Program-made: the position numbers and the translations under genes
Source: Alsobacter metallidurans
Lineage (GTDB): Bacteria > Pseudomonadota > Alphaproteobacteria > Rhizobiales > Beijerinckiaceae
Assembly: GCF_014636935.1 (NCBI RefSeq)
Contig: NZ_BMES01000002.1
Coordinates: 1,671,148 to 1,735,147 of the forward strand
Reading direction: 5' to 3'
Length of the DNA: 64,000 bases
In this document: positions 46,814 through 57,391 of the stretch, piece after piece
Position numbering within the stretch: the first letter of the stretch is position 1
How the letters are laid out: every line of letters begins with the position of its first letter
Notes under the pieces: model-generated
Databases searched by the model: none
The model's input: only the letters and a program-made list of their open reading frames with translations
Told to the model about the DNA's origin: nothing

Positions 46814-47299
46814 TCAAGGGCAGGAGTGACGCAGGCCGTCGTAACCCAGGTAGGTGCCGCTGGCCGGGTCATAGGAGCGGAAGCGCTGGGCGCAGTAGTC
46901 GGCCGAGCCGCCGGCGTCCACCGCGCCATAACCGTAGCCGGGCTCCACATAGGTGGTGCGCGGCTGCGAGAGCACGCCGCCGATGATGGCGCCTGTCGCC
47001 AGGCCGGCGATGCCGGCCGCGGCCGCGCCGCCCCAGTTGTTGCCACGACGATAGTAGCTGTAGCGCGGGCCATAGCCGCGACCGTAGTAGCCGCCGCGAT
47101 AGCCGCCGTAGCTGCGATAGCCGCCGTGACGGCGCCACTGCACCTGCGTGGCGAGGCCACCGTCAGGAGCCGACTGGGCGATCGGGGCGGCGGCGACAGG
47201 CGCCGCTGTGGCCGGCTTGGCCACGATCATGGAAGCGCCGGCCAGCGAAGCGGCGGCGAAGATCATCGTCAGGGACGTGCGCGGAAGAGCCAAGCTCAT
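46814..47299 (-). CDS. BA14K-family exported protein
   Basis: 161 residues: N-terminal signal peptide (about 1-32), a Gly/Tyr/Arg-rich region (RSYGGYRGGYYGRGYG), a Gly/Ala-rich hydrophobic stretch (about 88-110), and the BA14K C-terminal signature YCAQRFRSYDPASGTYLGYDG. BA14K proteins are rhizobial-type exported proteins; the Brucella member is an immunoreactive lectin-like protein. AGGAG lies 6 bases before the ATG. A weaker EcfG-like sequence (GGACC-N16-CGTT, 47356-47332 on the minus strand) lies upstream. Confidence 0.88.
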   Translation of the reverse strand: MSLALPRTSLTMIFAAASLAGASMIVAKPATAAPVAAAPIAQSAPDGGLATQVQWRRHGGYRSYGGYRGGYYGRGYGPRYSYYRRGNNWGGAAAAGIAGLATGAIIGGVLSQPRTTYVEPGYGYGAVDAGGSADYCAQRFRSYDPASGTYLGYDGLRHSCP

Positions 47300-47385
47300 G
47301 GATTGCTCCTATTATTGTCGATTGCGGAGTCAACGCATGACCCTGCCGATAGGTCCCCGACGCGACGCTACGCCCCAGCCTACCC

Positions 47386-47979
47386 TCAGGGTGTCTTCGG
47401 AGCGGCGCCCGGCGCCGTCGACCCGGGCCCCACCGCGCCGCCCGTGGACGGGCTCGTCGAGTCGCTTGAGCCGGAGCTGCGGCTTCTCGATCCGCTGGAC
47501 GTCAGCGTCTTGGCCTGGTCCATCAGGCTCGTCGCCGCGTCCACGCAGGCCTTCATGCTCTCGGACGGGTTGCAGCGCACCGCGAGGCGCACGTCGCCGG
47601 CGCGCAGCATGAAGCTGGCCCCGCCCATGCGGCGCATCATCTCGCCATGCATGCGGCCCATGTCGCCCTGCATCATGTCCCCGTGCATCATGCCGCCCTG
47701 CATCATGCCGCGGCCGCCGTCGGCGCGACCCTGCCCGCGCATGTCGTTTCCACGGCGCTCGCCCCCGTCGCGCCAGGCGCTGCGGTTGTCGTGCGACTGA
47801 TCGTGCTCGTCGTCGTCCTGGTCGTCGTAGCGGCCCTGATTGGACTGGCCGCGCCAATCGCCCCGGCTGCCCGACTGCTGCATCCAGTCGCCGCGGCGGT
47901 CCCAATCGCGGCCGTCGCTCTGGGCCTGAGCCGCCATCGGCAGGCAGGCGAGCGCGCTCGCCAGAATGATCATGCGCAT
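47386..47979 (-). CDS. secreted protein of unknown function, probable stress regulon member
   Basis: 197 residues with a Sec signal peptide (MRMIILASALACLPMAAQAQ). The mature part is low complexity, rich in Arg, Asp, Gly, Gln and Met (repeats like MMQGGMMHGDMMQGDMG), then a conserved-looking segment FMLRAGDVRLAVRCNPSESMKACVDAATSLMDQAKTL with two cysteines. The end is Ser/Pro/Gly rich. The Met/His repeats could bind metal such as copper, which is inference. GGAGAA at 47990-47985 supports the start, and an exact EcfG-type promoter lies about 60 bp upstream. Confidence 0.75.
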   Translation of the reverse strand: MRMIILASALACLPMAAQAQSDGRDWDRRGDWMQQSGSRGDWRGQSNQGRYDDQDDDEHDQSHDNRSAWRDGGERRGNDMRGQGRADGGRGMMQGGMMHGDMMQGDMGRMHGEMMRRMGGASFMLRAGDVRLAVRCNPSESMKACVDAATSLMDQAKTLTSSGSRSRSSGSSDSTSPSTGGAVGPGSTAPGAAPKTP

Positions 47980-48037
47980 CGTGGTTCTCCCTGGGCTTCA
48001 CGTCGTTCGTGTCCCGCCGCGAGGCGAGAGCCGTGGG

Positions 48038-48063
48038 AACGCGCGCCAAGAGACGGTCGTTCC
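48038..48063 (-). promoter_or_regulatory. EcfG-type general stress promoter (17-bp spacer)
   Basis: On the minus strand GGAAC (48063-48059), a 17-bp spacer, then CGTT (48041-48038), directed at the secreted-protein gene starting at 47979. The rest of the 373-bp gap up to rpoD contains the rpoD terminator and no gene I can support. Confidence 0.68.
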
Positions 48064-48290
48064 GGCGACTGTCCCGATTGTCCGCCCCAATGGCGGCGAC
48101 GCGATGGTGGAGCGACGCCTCTTGCAATCGGTGCGCGCATCGCCATCTAGGGATCAGACGATGGCGTGGAGCTGCAAGGTTCCGCCGTCGGATCGCCGCC
48201 ACGCTATGGGCTCGAAGTCGCCGGATGTACGCGCTTCGCCCCTGACCGTGGCGGTTTGCTTTTGTGGGGCCTCGCAGCCCTCGCCTCAAC

Positions 48291-48318
48291 AAAAAGCCCG
48301 CCTTTCGGCGGGCTTTTT
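48291..48318 (-). terminator. intrinsic terminator downstream of rpoD
   Basis: Perfect 12-bp stem AAAAAGCCCGCC (48291-48302) / GGCGGGCTTTTT (48307-48318) with a TTTC loop, 35 bp after the rpoD stop. T-runs on both strands mean it can work in either direction. Confidence 0.92.
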
Positions 48319-48352
48319 CGTGTCTGCGACCCGGGCTGCGCCGGACCGGCGC

Positions 48353-50377
<2,025 letters not shown>

Positions 50378-50605
50378 GCCCGGTCGCTCCAAGCCTGTCC
50401 CGCTCGCCGCGGGCTTCTATCAACGCAATGCAGGGCGGAAAGGACCGTAGCCCGTCCGCCCACGCCACATGCAATCCGGATCAAACTCGCGAATCGTTTA
50501 AGTCACCCTTAACCTACCCGCGACGCTCCGGCGTCCGTCGTGCCCCAGCGCACATTTCCCGGCTCGCGCTCCGACGGAACGCGTGGGATATCTGGGCCGG
50601 CAGCC

Positions 50606-52555
50606 TCAATCGTTCGCCGCAAGCGGATCGTCGCCGCGCCCGAGCTTCTCGATTTCGGCTTCCATCCCGTCGATGGTGGACAGCTGCAATCGGAGATCCC
50701 GGATCCATGCGAGGCTGGCCTCGCTCTCGTCCTGGGCGAACGCCATTTCGGCCAATCCGAGTTCCTTATGTAGCGTCCGCGCCTTGTGATGCAAGGTCGT
50801 GGCCTGACGAAGGCTTTCCCTGACTTCGTCGGGATCGGCCGAAGAGTCAAGGCACCACCGGTCGCCGGGGCGGACGGCCGCCTCCAGGCGCGCCAGCAGC
50901 GGGCCCAACCCCTGCGCCTCCAGGGCGGCGCGCACGTCCGTGGCCGACCCGCGCTCCAGGTGCGCGTCGATGTCCACCAGCGCCTGCCGCAGGCGGTTGG
51001 TGTCCGGGTGCGCGAGGTCGAGCTCGCCCAGCGCCTCCGCCTGCGTGGCGAGCAGCATCCGGTGCGCCGCGAGCGCGAGCAGGATCAGGGCCTCGCGCGG
51101 CGACACGGTGGGCGCCTGCGAGAACAGGGGGCTGCGCGCCAGGCTCTCGGACGCCCGCATGGGCTCGGACCCGAACCCGCCCCGGCGCGGGTCGCCGCGG
51201 CGCTGGCCCCCTCGCGCGGGCGCGCCCGCGCCAGGACGCGCTCCCCCATAGGCGCCGCCCGGGCGCCCGGCCCCGTAGCCGCCGCCGCGCGGCGTCAGCT
51301 CGCGCATGCGCGCGTCCATCTCGGCGCGGTAGTGCCGGCGCAGGTCCTCGTCGCGCACGCCCGCCAGCAGCGTGCGGATGCGCCGCTCGAGCATGGCCTT
51401 GCGCTCGGGCGTGTCGAGCGGGCCCGCCTCCGTCTCCCGGCGCCAGAGCACCTCCGCCATCGGGAGCGCGCCCTCCAGCACCCGCGCGATGGCGGGCCCG
51501 CCGCCCGAGCGCGCCAGATCGTCCGGGTCCTGGCCCTCGGGCAGGAGCGCGAAGCGCAGGGACTTGCCCGGCTCCAGGAGCGGGAGCGCGACCTCGATCG
51601 CCCGGTAGGCCGCGCGCTGGCCCGCCTTGTCCCCGTCAAAGCACAGGATCGGCTCGTCCGTCATGCGCCAGAGCAGCGTGAGCTGGTCGGGCGTCAGCGC
51701 GGTGCCGAGCGGCGCGACGGCGTGCGGGAAGCCCGCCACGCTCATCGCGATCACGTCCACATAGCCCTCCACCGCGATCACGGTCCCGCGCTCATGGGCG
51801 GCCTTGCGGGCGTTGTGATGGTTGTAGAGCACCGCGCCCTTGTGGAAGAGCGACGTCTCGGGGCTGTTCAGGTACTTGGCCGGCACGTCGGCCTGCAGCG
51901 CCCGCCCGCCGAACGCGATGGCGCGGCCGCGGATGTCCCAGATCGGAAACATCAGCCGGTCGCGGAATCGGTCGAACGGCACCGCGACGTCGTCGCCATG
52001 CACCAGCAGCCCGGTCTCGATCATGGCCCCGACGCTGACGCCCTTGCCGGCGAGATGATCGCGCAACCCGTGCCGCTCGGCGCTCGAATAGCCGAGCCCG
52101 AAACGCTCGCGCACGTCAGGGCCGAGCCCCCGGTTCTCGCAATAGGCCCGCGCCTTCGCGCCGACCCGGCCTTCCAGCTGCGAGCGGTAGAAATCCGCCG
52201 CGAGTTGCATGACCTCGTTGAGGCCCCGGACCTTGCGCTCTTGCTCCTCGGCTTCGCGGGAGATCTTGGGCAAGGCGACGCCCGCCTGCCCGGCCAGCCG
52301 CTCCACCGCCTCCGGAAAGGCGACGCCTTCCGTCTCCATCACGAAAGCAAAGATGTCGCCATGCTTGCCGGACGAGAAATCGTGGAAGAAGCCCTTCTGG
52401 TCGTTGACGAAAAAGGAGGGCGACCGCTCGGCGTTGAAGGGCGACAACCCCTTCCACTCGCGCCCGGCCTTCTGCAGGCGCACGCGCTTGCCCACGACCT
52501 CCGAAACCGGAAGCCGCGCGCGGATCTCATCAAGGAGGCCGGGCGGAAATTTCAT
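50606..52555 (-). CDS. dnaG: DNA primase DnaG, with a degenerate zinc-binding motif
   Basis: 649 residues. N-terminal module (1-95), TOPRIM domain (about 245-350, VIAVEGYVDVIAMSVAGFPHAVAPLGTAL and ILCFDGDKAGQRAA), a Gly/Arg-rich linker (about 435-470), and the C-terminal helicase-interaction domain. It makes RNA primers for replication. The CHC2 zinc site is lost: where other primases have CPFH...CFGC, this protein has SPFN (38-41) and DFSS (59-62), so all four ligands are replaced, although the surrounding motif (ERSPSFFV, KHGDIFAFVMETEG) is intact. Confidence 0.96.
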   Translation of the reverse strand: MKFPPGLLDEIRARLPVSEVVGKRVRLQKAGREWKGLSPFNAERSPSFFVNDQKGFFHDFSSGKHGDIFAFVMETEGVAFPEAVERLAGQAGVALPKISREAEEQERKVRGLNEVMQLAADFYRSQLEGRVGAKARAYCENRGLGPDVRERFGLGYSSAERHGLRDHLAGKGVSVGAMIETGLLVHGDDVAVPFDRFRDRLMFPIWDIRGRAIAFGGRALQADVPAKYLNSPETSLFHKGAVLYNHHNARKAAHERGTVIAVEGYVDVIAMSVAGFPHAVAPLGTALTPDQLTLLWRMTDEPILCFDGDKAGQRAAYRAIEVALPLLEPGKSLRFALLPEGQDPDDLARSGGGPAIARVLEGALPMAEVLWRRETEAGPLDTPERKAMLERRIRTLLAGVRDEDLRRHYRAEMDARMRELTPRGGGYGAGRPGGAYGGARPGAGAPARGGQRRGDPRRGGFGSEPMRASESLARSPLFSQAPTVSPREALILLALAAHRMLLATQAEALGELDLAHPDTNRLRQALVDIDAHLERGSATDVRAALEAQGLGPLLARLEAAVRPGDRWCLDSSADPDEVRESLRQATTLHHKARTLHKELGLAEMAFAQDESEASLAWIRDLRLQLSTIDGMEAEIEKLGRGDDPLAAND

Positions 52556-52692
52556 GTCCTGTCAATATAGGGCCGCGCCGAGTCGACCGAAATGGCCGGC
52601 GAGTTACGCCCGCAATCCACAGGGTCCTTCAACGACAACCAGGATGTCCTCGCGCCTGCTCATCTTTTGGGCCAGCAGGGCCGAACGGCGGA

Positions 52693-53319
52693 TCATGGGA
52701 GATCCGCTGCGTCCCACTCCAGGTCGAGATCATCGAGGCGAAGCGGAAGGTCCGGCGCGAGACCGGGAACCAGCCGTTCAGAGGCTGGCTGCACGGACAC
52801 GTGCGAATAGCCGCCCGCACCCGGGCCGGTAAACACGTGCGTCTCCCGCCGCACGGCGTCAATCACCCACAGTTCCGGCACGCCGAAGCGCGCATAAATG
52901 GCGGGCTTGCGGTGGAGATCGTAGCCGAGGCTCGAATCCGACACCTCGACGGCCAGCAGGATGGTGGGACCCGCAATCGTAGCAAGCGTCACGGGTTTGC
53001 GGAAAACGACGAAGTCGGGTTCGAGAAATGTATCCTCAGAGAGACGGAACGTCGTTTCCGGCACGATTCGAAGATCATCGGGTCGCTGCCGGATCCATAG
53101 GTCGTTCAAGGCCGCCTTCACCACCTCGTGCCGAATCCCCTTTGCAGGCATCACCACGAGCTCCCCGCCGATGAGCTCCAAGCGGTCGTCCTCGGCGAGG
53201 ATCCCGGCCTCGACCAATTGTTCGACCTCCGCCACCGAGAAGGCGCGGCGAGGCAGCCCTTCGGCGGCCTGGGTCTGGCGGATGGGGCCGGGGATCTGGA
53301 CCGGAGCATTCATCGGCAT
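52693..53319 (-). CDS. Uma2-family (PD-(D/E)XK fold) putative endonuclease
   Basis: 208 residues of the Uma2/DUF820 family: FSVAEVEQLVEAGILAEDDRLELIGGELVVMP at the N-terminus and a nuclease-like core EPDFVVF ... LAVEVSDSSLGYDLHRKPAIYARFGVPELWVIDA, where D, E and K fit the PD-(D/E)XK metal site. Known as abundant proteins of unknown role in cyanobacteria and others. A start at ATG 53319 or 53313 is possible. It stands alone between dnaG and the yqeY gene. Confidence 0.88.
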   Translation of the reverse strand: MPMNAPVQIPGPIRQTQAAEGLPRRAFSVAEVEQLVEAGILAEDDRLELIGGELVVMPAKGIRHEVVKAALNDLWIRQRPDDLRIVPETTFRLSEDTFLEPDFVVFRKPVTLATIAGPTILLAVEVSDSSLGYDLHRKPAIYARFGVPELWVIDAVRRETHVFTGPGAGGYSHVSVQPASERLVPGLAPDLPLRLDDLDLEWDAADLP

Positions 53320-53396
53320 GAGCCTATCATGCCAATCCGCGGGCCGTTTAGCGAGCGCGCCGGTTGTGGCCGGCGCACGCCCCTCCGCCAGCCGCT

Positions 53397-53849
53397 TCAC
53401 CCCTGCAGCTTGGCCTTTATGGCGGCGCTCGCCCTGCCGAAATCCATCTTGCCGGCGTAGCGCTCCTTCAGGGCGGCCATCACCTTGCCCATGTCCTTCA
53501 TGCCGGCCGCGCCGGTTTCGGCGATCACACCGTCGATGGCCGACGACACCTCGGCGTCGTCCATCTGCTTGGGCATGAACGACATGATGATGGCGATCTC
53601 CTCGCCTTCCTGCTCGGCGAGCTCGGGGCGGGCGTTCTCCTGGTAGATCTTCTGCGATTCCTGCCGCTGCTTGATCATCTTCTGCAGCAGGCCGAGGATC
53701 TCCTCGTCGCCGAGCGGCTCCTTGCCGGCAGTGCGCGCCTCGATGTCGCGATCCTTCAGGGCGGCCGTGATCAGCCGCACGGTGGAGATCCGGCGCTTGT
53801 CGCCCGCCTTCATGGCCTCTTTCAGCGCAGTGGTGAATTGCTCGCGCAT
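53397..53849 (-). CDS. GatB/YqeY-domain protein
   Basis: 150 residues, the usual YqeY length: MREQFTTALKEAMKAGDKRRISTVRLITAALKDRDIEAR, LLQKMIKQRQESQKIYQENARPELAEQEGEEIAII, and the C-terminal GMKDMGKVMAALKERYAGKMDFGRASAAIKAKL. The fold is shared with the tail domain of GatB and binds tRNA; its exact role is unsettled. It diverges from carA over 256 bp, the usual arrangement in related genomes. Confidence 0.95.
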   Translation of the reverse strand: MREQFTTALKEAMKAGDKRRISTVRLITAALKDRDIEARTAGKEPLGDEEILGLLQKMIKQRQESQKIYQENARPELAEQEGEEIAIIMSFMPKQMDDAEVSSAIDGVIAETGAAGMKDMGKVMAALKERYAGKMDFGRASAAIKAKLQG

Positions 53850-53963
53850 GGCGCTCGTCTTTCCTGGTTGAGGCTTTCGGCCGCCCTGCCCGATTCGGCG
53901 AGCGAACGGCGGCGGAAACGGTAAGTCACTGAAAGCGGTTGTGAATTCCGGAATGCTTTCCGG

Positions 53964-53992
53964 TTGACGCCGCGCGCCCGTCCCCCTAGTTT
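53964..53992 (+). promoter_or_regulatory. candidate sigma-70 promoter of carA
   Basis: TTGACG (53964-53969), a 17-bp spacer, TAGTTT (53987-53992), located about 110 bp before the carA start and pointing towards it. The remaining leader contains GGTCCCAAGGACC-like palindromic sequence (about 54009-54021) but no obvious pyrimidine-dependent attenuator. Confidence 0.5.
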
Positions 53993-54105
53993 GCCGGTCC
54001 GGCGCTCGGGTCCCAAGGACCCGGGCCGCGAGCGTGCGACGGATGTGCAACGCTCCCAGGCGCGGCGATGAGTTCCGCGTCCGGGCGGCAGGACTTAGGA
54101 CGAAA

Positions 54106-55326
54106 ATGGCGACGCTTCAAGATCAAGCCCCCGGGCAGGCCCAGGGCGCGACGGATCACGGCGGCTGGGCGGAGCCCCGCGCCACGGCGCTGCTCGTGCT
54201 GGCGGACGGCACGGTGCTGGAAGGCTTCGGCGTCGGCGCCGAGGGCTCGGCCGTCGGCGAGGTCTGCTTCAACACCGCGATGACGGGCTATCAGGAAATC
54301 CTGACCGACCCTTCCTATGCGGGCCAGATCATCACCTTCACGTTCCCGCATATCGGCAATGTCGGCGTCAACGACGAGGACGTCGAGACCGTCAACATGG
54401 CGGCCAATTCGGGCGTCCGCGGGGCCATCCTGCACACCGTCATTACGGACCCGTCCAACTGGCGCGCCGCCCGCCACTTCGACGCTTGGCTGAAGAGCCG
54501 CGGCATCGTTGGCCTCGCGGGGATCGACACCCGCGCGCTGACGGCGCTGATCCGCGAGAAGGGCATGCCCAACGCCGTGATCGCGCATGCGCCGGACGGC
54601 GTGTTCGACGTCGAGGCGCTGAAGCGGGAAGCCGCCGCCCTGCCCTCCATGGACGGGCTCGACCTCGTCCCCATGGTGACGGCGGCGCAGCGCTACGGCT
54701 GGGACGAGAAGAGCTGGAAGTGGGGCGAAGGCTTTGGCCTTCAGGAGAATTCCACCCGCCACGTGGTGGCCATCGACTACGGCGTGAAGCGCAACATCCT
54801 GCGCCTGCTGGCCGACCGCGGCTGCAAGGTCACGGTTGTGCCCGCCACCGCGACCGCCGAAGACGTGCTGGCGCTGAAGCCGGACGGCGTGTTCCTGTCC
54901 AACGGCCCGGGCGATCCGGCCGCGACCGGCGAGTATTCGGTCCCGGTGATCCGCGCGTTGCTGGACCAGAAGGTCCCGACCTTCGGCATCTGCCTCGGCC
55001 ACCAGATGCTGGCGCTCGCGGTGGGCGGCAAGACCGCCAAGATGCACCAGGGCCACCATGGCGCGAACCACCCGGTGAAGGACTTCACGACCGACAAAGT
55101 CGAGATCGTGTCCATGAACCACGGCTTTGCGGTGGACCGGGACAGCCTGCCGGCCAACGCCAAGGAGACGCATGTCTCGCTGTTCGACGGCTCGAACTGC
55201 GGCATCGCCCTCACCGATCGCCCCGCCTTCTCGGTGCAGCACCATCCCGAGGCATCGCCCGGCCCGCAGGACAGCCACTACCTGTTCGACCGGTTCGTCG
55301 AGATGATCGACGCCAACAAGCGCTGA
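54106..55326 (+). CDS. carA: carbamoyl-phosphate synthase, small (glutamine amidotransferase) subunit
   Basis: 406 residues. N-terminal CarA domain (VLADGTVLEGFGVGAEGSAVGEVCFNTAMTGYQEILTDPSYAG), then a class I glutamine amidotransferase domain with nucleophile C296 (GICLGHQMLALAVGG) and the HPE of VQHHPEASPGP. It releases ammonia from glutamine for CarB, for arginine and pyrimidine synthesis. ATG 54106 follows AGGA at 54097-54100. The carB gene is 2.3 kb downstream, with four unrelated genes between. Confidence 0.97.
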   Translation: MATLQDQAPGQAQGATDHGGWAEPRATALLVLADGTVLEGFGVGAEGSAVGEVCFNTAMTGYQEILTDPSYAGQIITFTFPHIGNVGVNDEDVETVNMAANSGVRGAILHTVITDPSNWRAARHFDAWLKSRGIVGLAGIDTRALTALIREKGMPNAVIAHAPDGVFDVEALKREAAALPSMDGLDLVPMVTAAQRYGWDEKSWKWGEGFGLQENSTRHVVAIDYGVKRNILRLLADRGCKVTVVPATATAEDVLALKPDGVFLSNGPGDPAATGEYSVPVIRALLDQKVPTFGICLGHQMLALAVGGKTAKMHQGHHGANHPVKDFTTDKVEIVSMNHGFAVDRDSLPANAKETHVSLFDGSNCGIALTDRPAFSVQHHPEASPGPQDSHYLFDRFVEMIDANKR

Positions 55327-55421
55327 CCCAGGCGCGCCTTGCCCTCGCGGGCTAGGCGCTGCACCATCGTGATCCCCCCGATTCACGCTGCTGCCCCTCG
55401 CGCAGCGTCTGGGAGGTTGCG

Positions 55422-55760
55422 ATGAACAGGGTGTCGATCTGCCTCGCGGCTGCGGGAGTGGCTCTGGCCGTTTTTCCGGCCGTCGCCGCCAACCTGAAGC
55501 GCGGCGCCGCAATCGCGCAGGCCAATTGCGGGCCCTGCCATGCGGTGGGGCGAAGCGGACCGAGCCGCAACGCCGCCGCCCCGCCCTTCCGGACATTGTC
55601 CGCGCGCTATCCGATCTCATCGCTGCAGGAGGCGCTGGCCGAAGGCATTATGGTCGGCCATGAGGACGTGGGCATGCCCGAGTTCAACTTTTCGGTCGAG
55701 GAGGTCGACGACCTGGTGGCCTATATCGACAGCCTCTCTCCGCGCAAAAAGAAGCGCTGA
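55422..55760 (+). CDS. small periplasmic c-type cytochrome
   Basis: 112 residues. Signal peptide (about 1-23, ending VAA before NLKRG), one heme-attachment motif C36-G-P-C39-H40 (ANCGPCHAVG), and a C-terminal Met ligand candidate in HEDVGMPEFNFS. Single-heme class I cytochrome for periplasmic electron transfer. The gene follows carA by 95 bp. A weak hairpin (ACCGC/GCGGT, 55761-55777) followed by a T-rich stretch lies just after it and may end the transcript. Confidence 0.92.
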   Translation: MNRVSICLAAAGVALAVFPAVAANLKRGAAIAQANCGPCHAVGRSGPSRNAAAPPFRTLSARYPISSLQEALAEGIMVGHEDVGMPEFNFSVEEVDDLVAYIDSLSPRKKKR

Positions 55761-55858
55761 ACCGCTGGAGCCGCGGTCCGCTTTTCTTGTTGTTCCAGCC
55801 GGTTACAATCGGCGCACAACCGTCGGCGGCCCATCCTTCGCCGCGAGGGGAAGGCTTG

Positions 55859-56572
55859 ATGGCGATGTCCTGGCGTGAGTTTTTCGACGGCGACCACGCT
55901 CTCTACGTGAACGAGCGGCACAAGCTTCTGCATGGCCGCATGGTCGCGCGCGACGTCGCCGCGCTGGTGCGTGCGCTCTCGCCGGCCGACCGCAAGCCCG
56001 TGGTGCTGGATTTCGGCTGCGGCGAGGCGTTGGAGGCCAAGGTCGTGGCGGCGGTTGCCTCACGGCTGATCCTCTCGGACGCCGCGCCGGGCGTGCTGGC
56101 CGGGGTGCGCGCGCGGTATGCCGGCGATACCGCCATCGAGGCGCTCTCCCCCGAAGAGGTCGACGCGCTGGCCCCGGGGTCGATAGACGTGGTGGTCGTC
56201 AACTCGCTGCTGCAATACCTGCCGCGCGCCGAACTCGACCGCCTCCTCGCCCAATGGCGCCGCCTCCTGCGCCCCGGCGGCCACCTCGTTCTCGGCGACG
56301 TAATCCCGCCGGACGTGAGCCCGGTGACGGACGCCGCCGCGCTGCTGCGCTTCGGCTACGAGGGCGGCTTCCTGCTGGCCGCCGGCGCGGGGCTTGTCCG
56401 CACCGCGCTATCGGATTACCGCAAGCTGCGCGCTGAGCTCGGCCTCTCCACCTACGACGAGAACGCCATGCTGGCGATCCTCGAAAACGCCGGCTTCGAC
56501 GCCGAGCGCCGCCGGCCGAACATCGGTCATAACCAGGCGAGGATGTGCTTCGTGGCGACGCGGCCCGACTAG
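55859..56572 (+). CDS. class I SAM-dependent methyltransferase
   Basis: 237 residues beginning MAMSWREFFDGDHALYVNERHKLLH. The Rossmann motif I is VLDFGCGEAL, followed by LILSDAAPGVLAGVRARYAG, DVVVVNSLLQYLPRAELD and PGGHLVLGDVIPP. ATG 55859 follows GAGGGGAAGG. Its TAG overlaps the convergent PQ-loop gene stop by 4 bp. The substrate is unknown. Confidence 0.88.
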   Translation: MAMSWREFFDGDHALYVNERHKLLHGRMVARDVAALVRALSPADRKPVVLDFGCGEALEAKVVAAVASRLILSDAAPGVLAGVRARYAGDTAIEALSPEEVDALAPGSIDVVVVNSLLQYLPRAELDRLLAQWRRLLRPGGHLVLGDVIPPDVSPVTDAAALLRFGYEGGFLLAAGAGLVRTALSDYRKLRAELGLSTYDENAMLAILENAGFDAERRRPNIGHNQARMCFVATRPD

Positions 56573-56877
56573 GCGGCTGACCGGGCTTCCAGCCGCTCCC
56601 GGTGCTGCCGGCGCTTGACGACCGTCAGCGCGATCACGATCGCGCAGCCCGCCGTGTTGACGCCCGAGATGAAGGCGAGCCACGGGTCGTGCAGGTTCAC
56701 GGCCGCGTAGCCCAGCGTCGAGCCGTTGGCGCAGGTCCACATCGCCCAGGTGCTGTACGAGATGGCCGAGGCCCCGTGCTCGTCGCGGGCGACCTTGATG
56801 ATTTGCGGCACGTAAGAAAAGACACGCAGAAAATTGAAGAAGCTGAAGAGCGCCAGCATCAAGTCGGCAGTACTCAT
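56569..56877 (-). CDS. PQ-loop / SemiSWEET-like membrane protein
   Basis: 102 residues with three membrane helices. The first carries the PQ-loop signature SYVPQIIKV (about 22-30), followed by YSTWAMWTCANGSTLGYAA and a third helix VNTAGCAIVIALTVV. This single three-helix unit is the SemiSWEET layout; such proteins dimerise to move sugars, though the substrate here is unknown. It has a short basic tail. Confidence 0.82.
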   Translation of the reverse strand: MSTADLMLALFSFFNFLRVFSYVPQIIKVARDEHGASAISYSTWAMWTCANGSTLGYAAVNLHDPWLAFISGVNTAGCAIVIALTVVKRRQHRERLEARSAA

Positions 56878-56962
56878 TCCACCCTCGCGCGGTGTGCGGC
56901 TCAAGCCGTGACGCCCCGCAATCGAGTGTGCACGATCCACTGCGCCTCATCTGTGCCTTGCT

Positions 56963-57391
56963 TCACAGGGGCGCGGGGGGAATCTCCCGGTGACCCTGGA
57001 ACGTCCACCACCGATTGGCCGCAAAGCTCCAGAGCATCACGCAGCCCGTGGTGATGATCTGCGCGAGCAGGTACGGAATGGCCCATCGCGCGTGCAGCAG
57101 GCCCATCGCGAGGCCGGTGAGCACGAAGCCCACCGCGGCCACCAGCGCGAAGCGCCAGGTCGCCTCGCCATGCGGGCGGTTGCTGCGGAACGCATAGCGG
57201 CGGTTCAGCGCGTAGGAGACCACTCCGCCCGCCACGTAGCCGGCCAGCGTGGCGGCCACCACGGGCGCGCCGGCGCCCTCCACGAGGGCGACCAGCACAC
57301 CGTAATGCGCGAGGGCCGACACCAGCCCGACGCCCGCGAAGGCGGAGAACTGGCGCTTCAGGGCGGAGGCGGGGGGCTGCGGCGAAGGCAT
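56963..57391 (-). CDS. GtrA-family membrane protein
   Basis: 142 residues with four membrane helices: FAGVGLVSALAHYGVLVAL, AATLAGYVAGGVVSYALNRRYAF, FALVAAVGFVLTGLAMGLL and a last one ending SFAANRWWTFQ. The segment YALNRRYAFRS and the NRWWTF end are the family's repeated motif. GtrA proteins are thought to flip lipid-linked sugars or assist polysaccharide glycosylation. It sits divergent from carB. It is 85 bp from the PQ-loop gene on the same strand, so the two may be co-transcribed. Confidence 0.88.
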   Translation of the reverse strand: MPSPQPPASALKRQFSAFAGVGLVSALAHYGVLVALVEGAGAPVVAATLAGYVAGGVVSYALNRRYAFRSNRPHGEATWRFALVAAVGFVLTGLAMGLLHARWAIPYLLAQIITTGCVMLWSFAANRWWTFQGHREIPPAPL

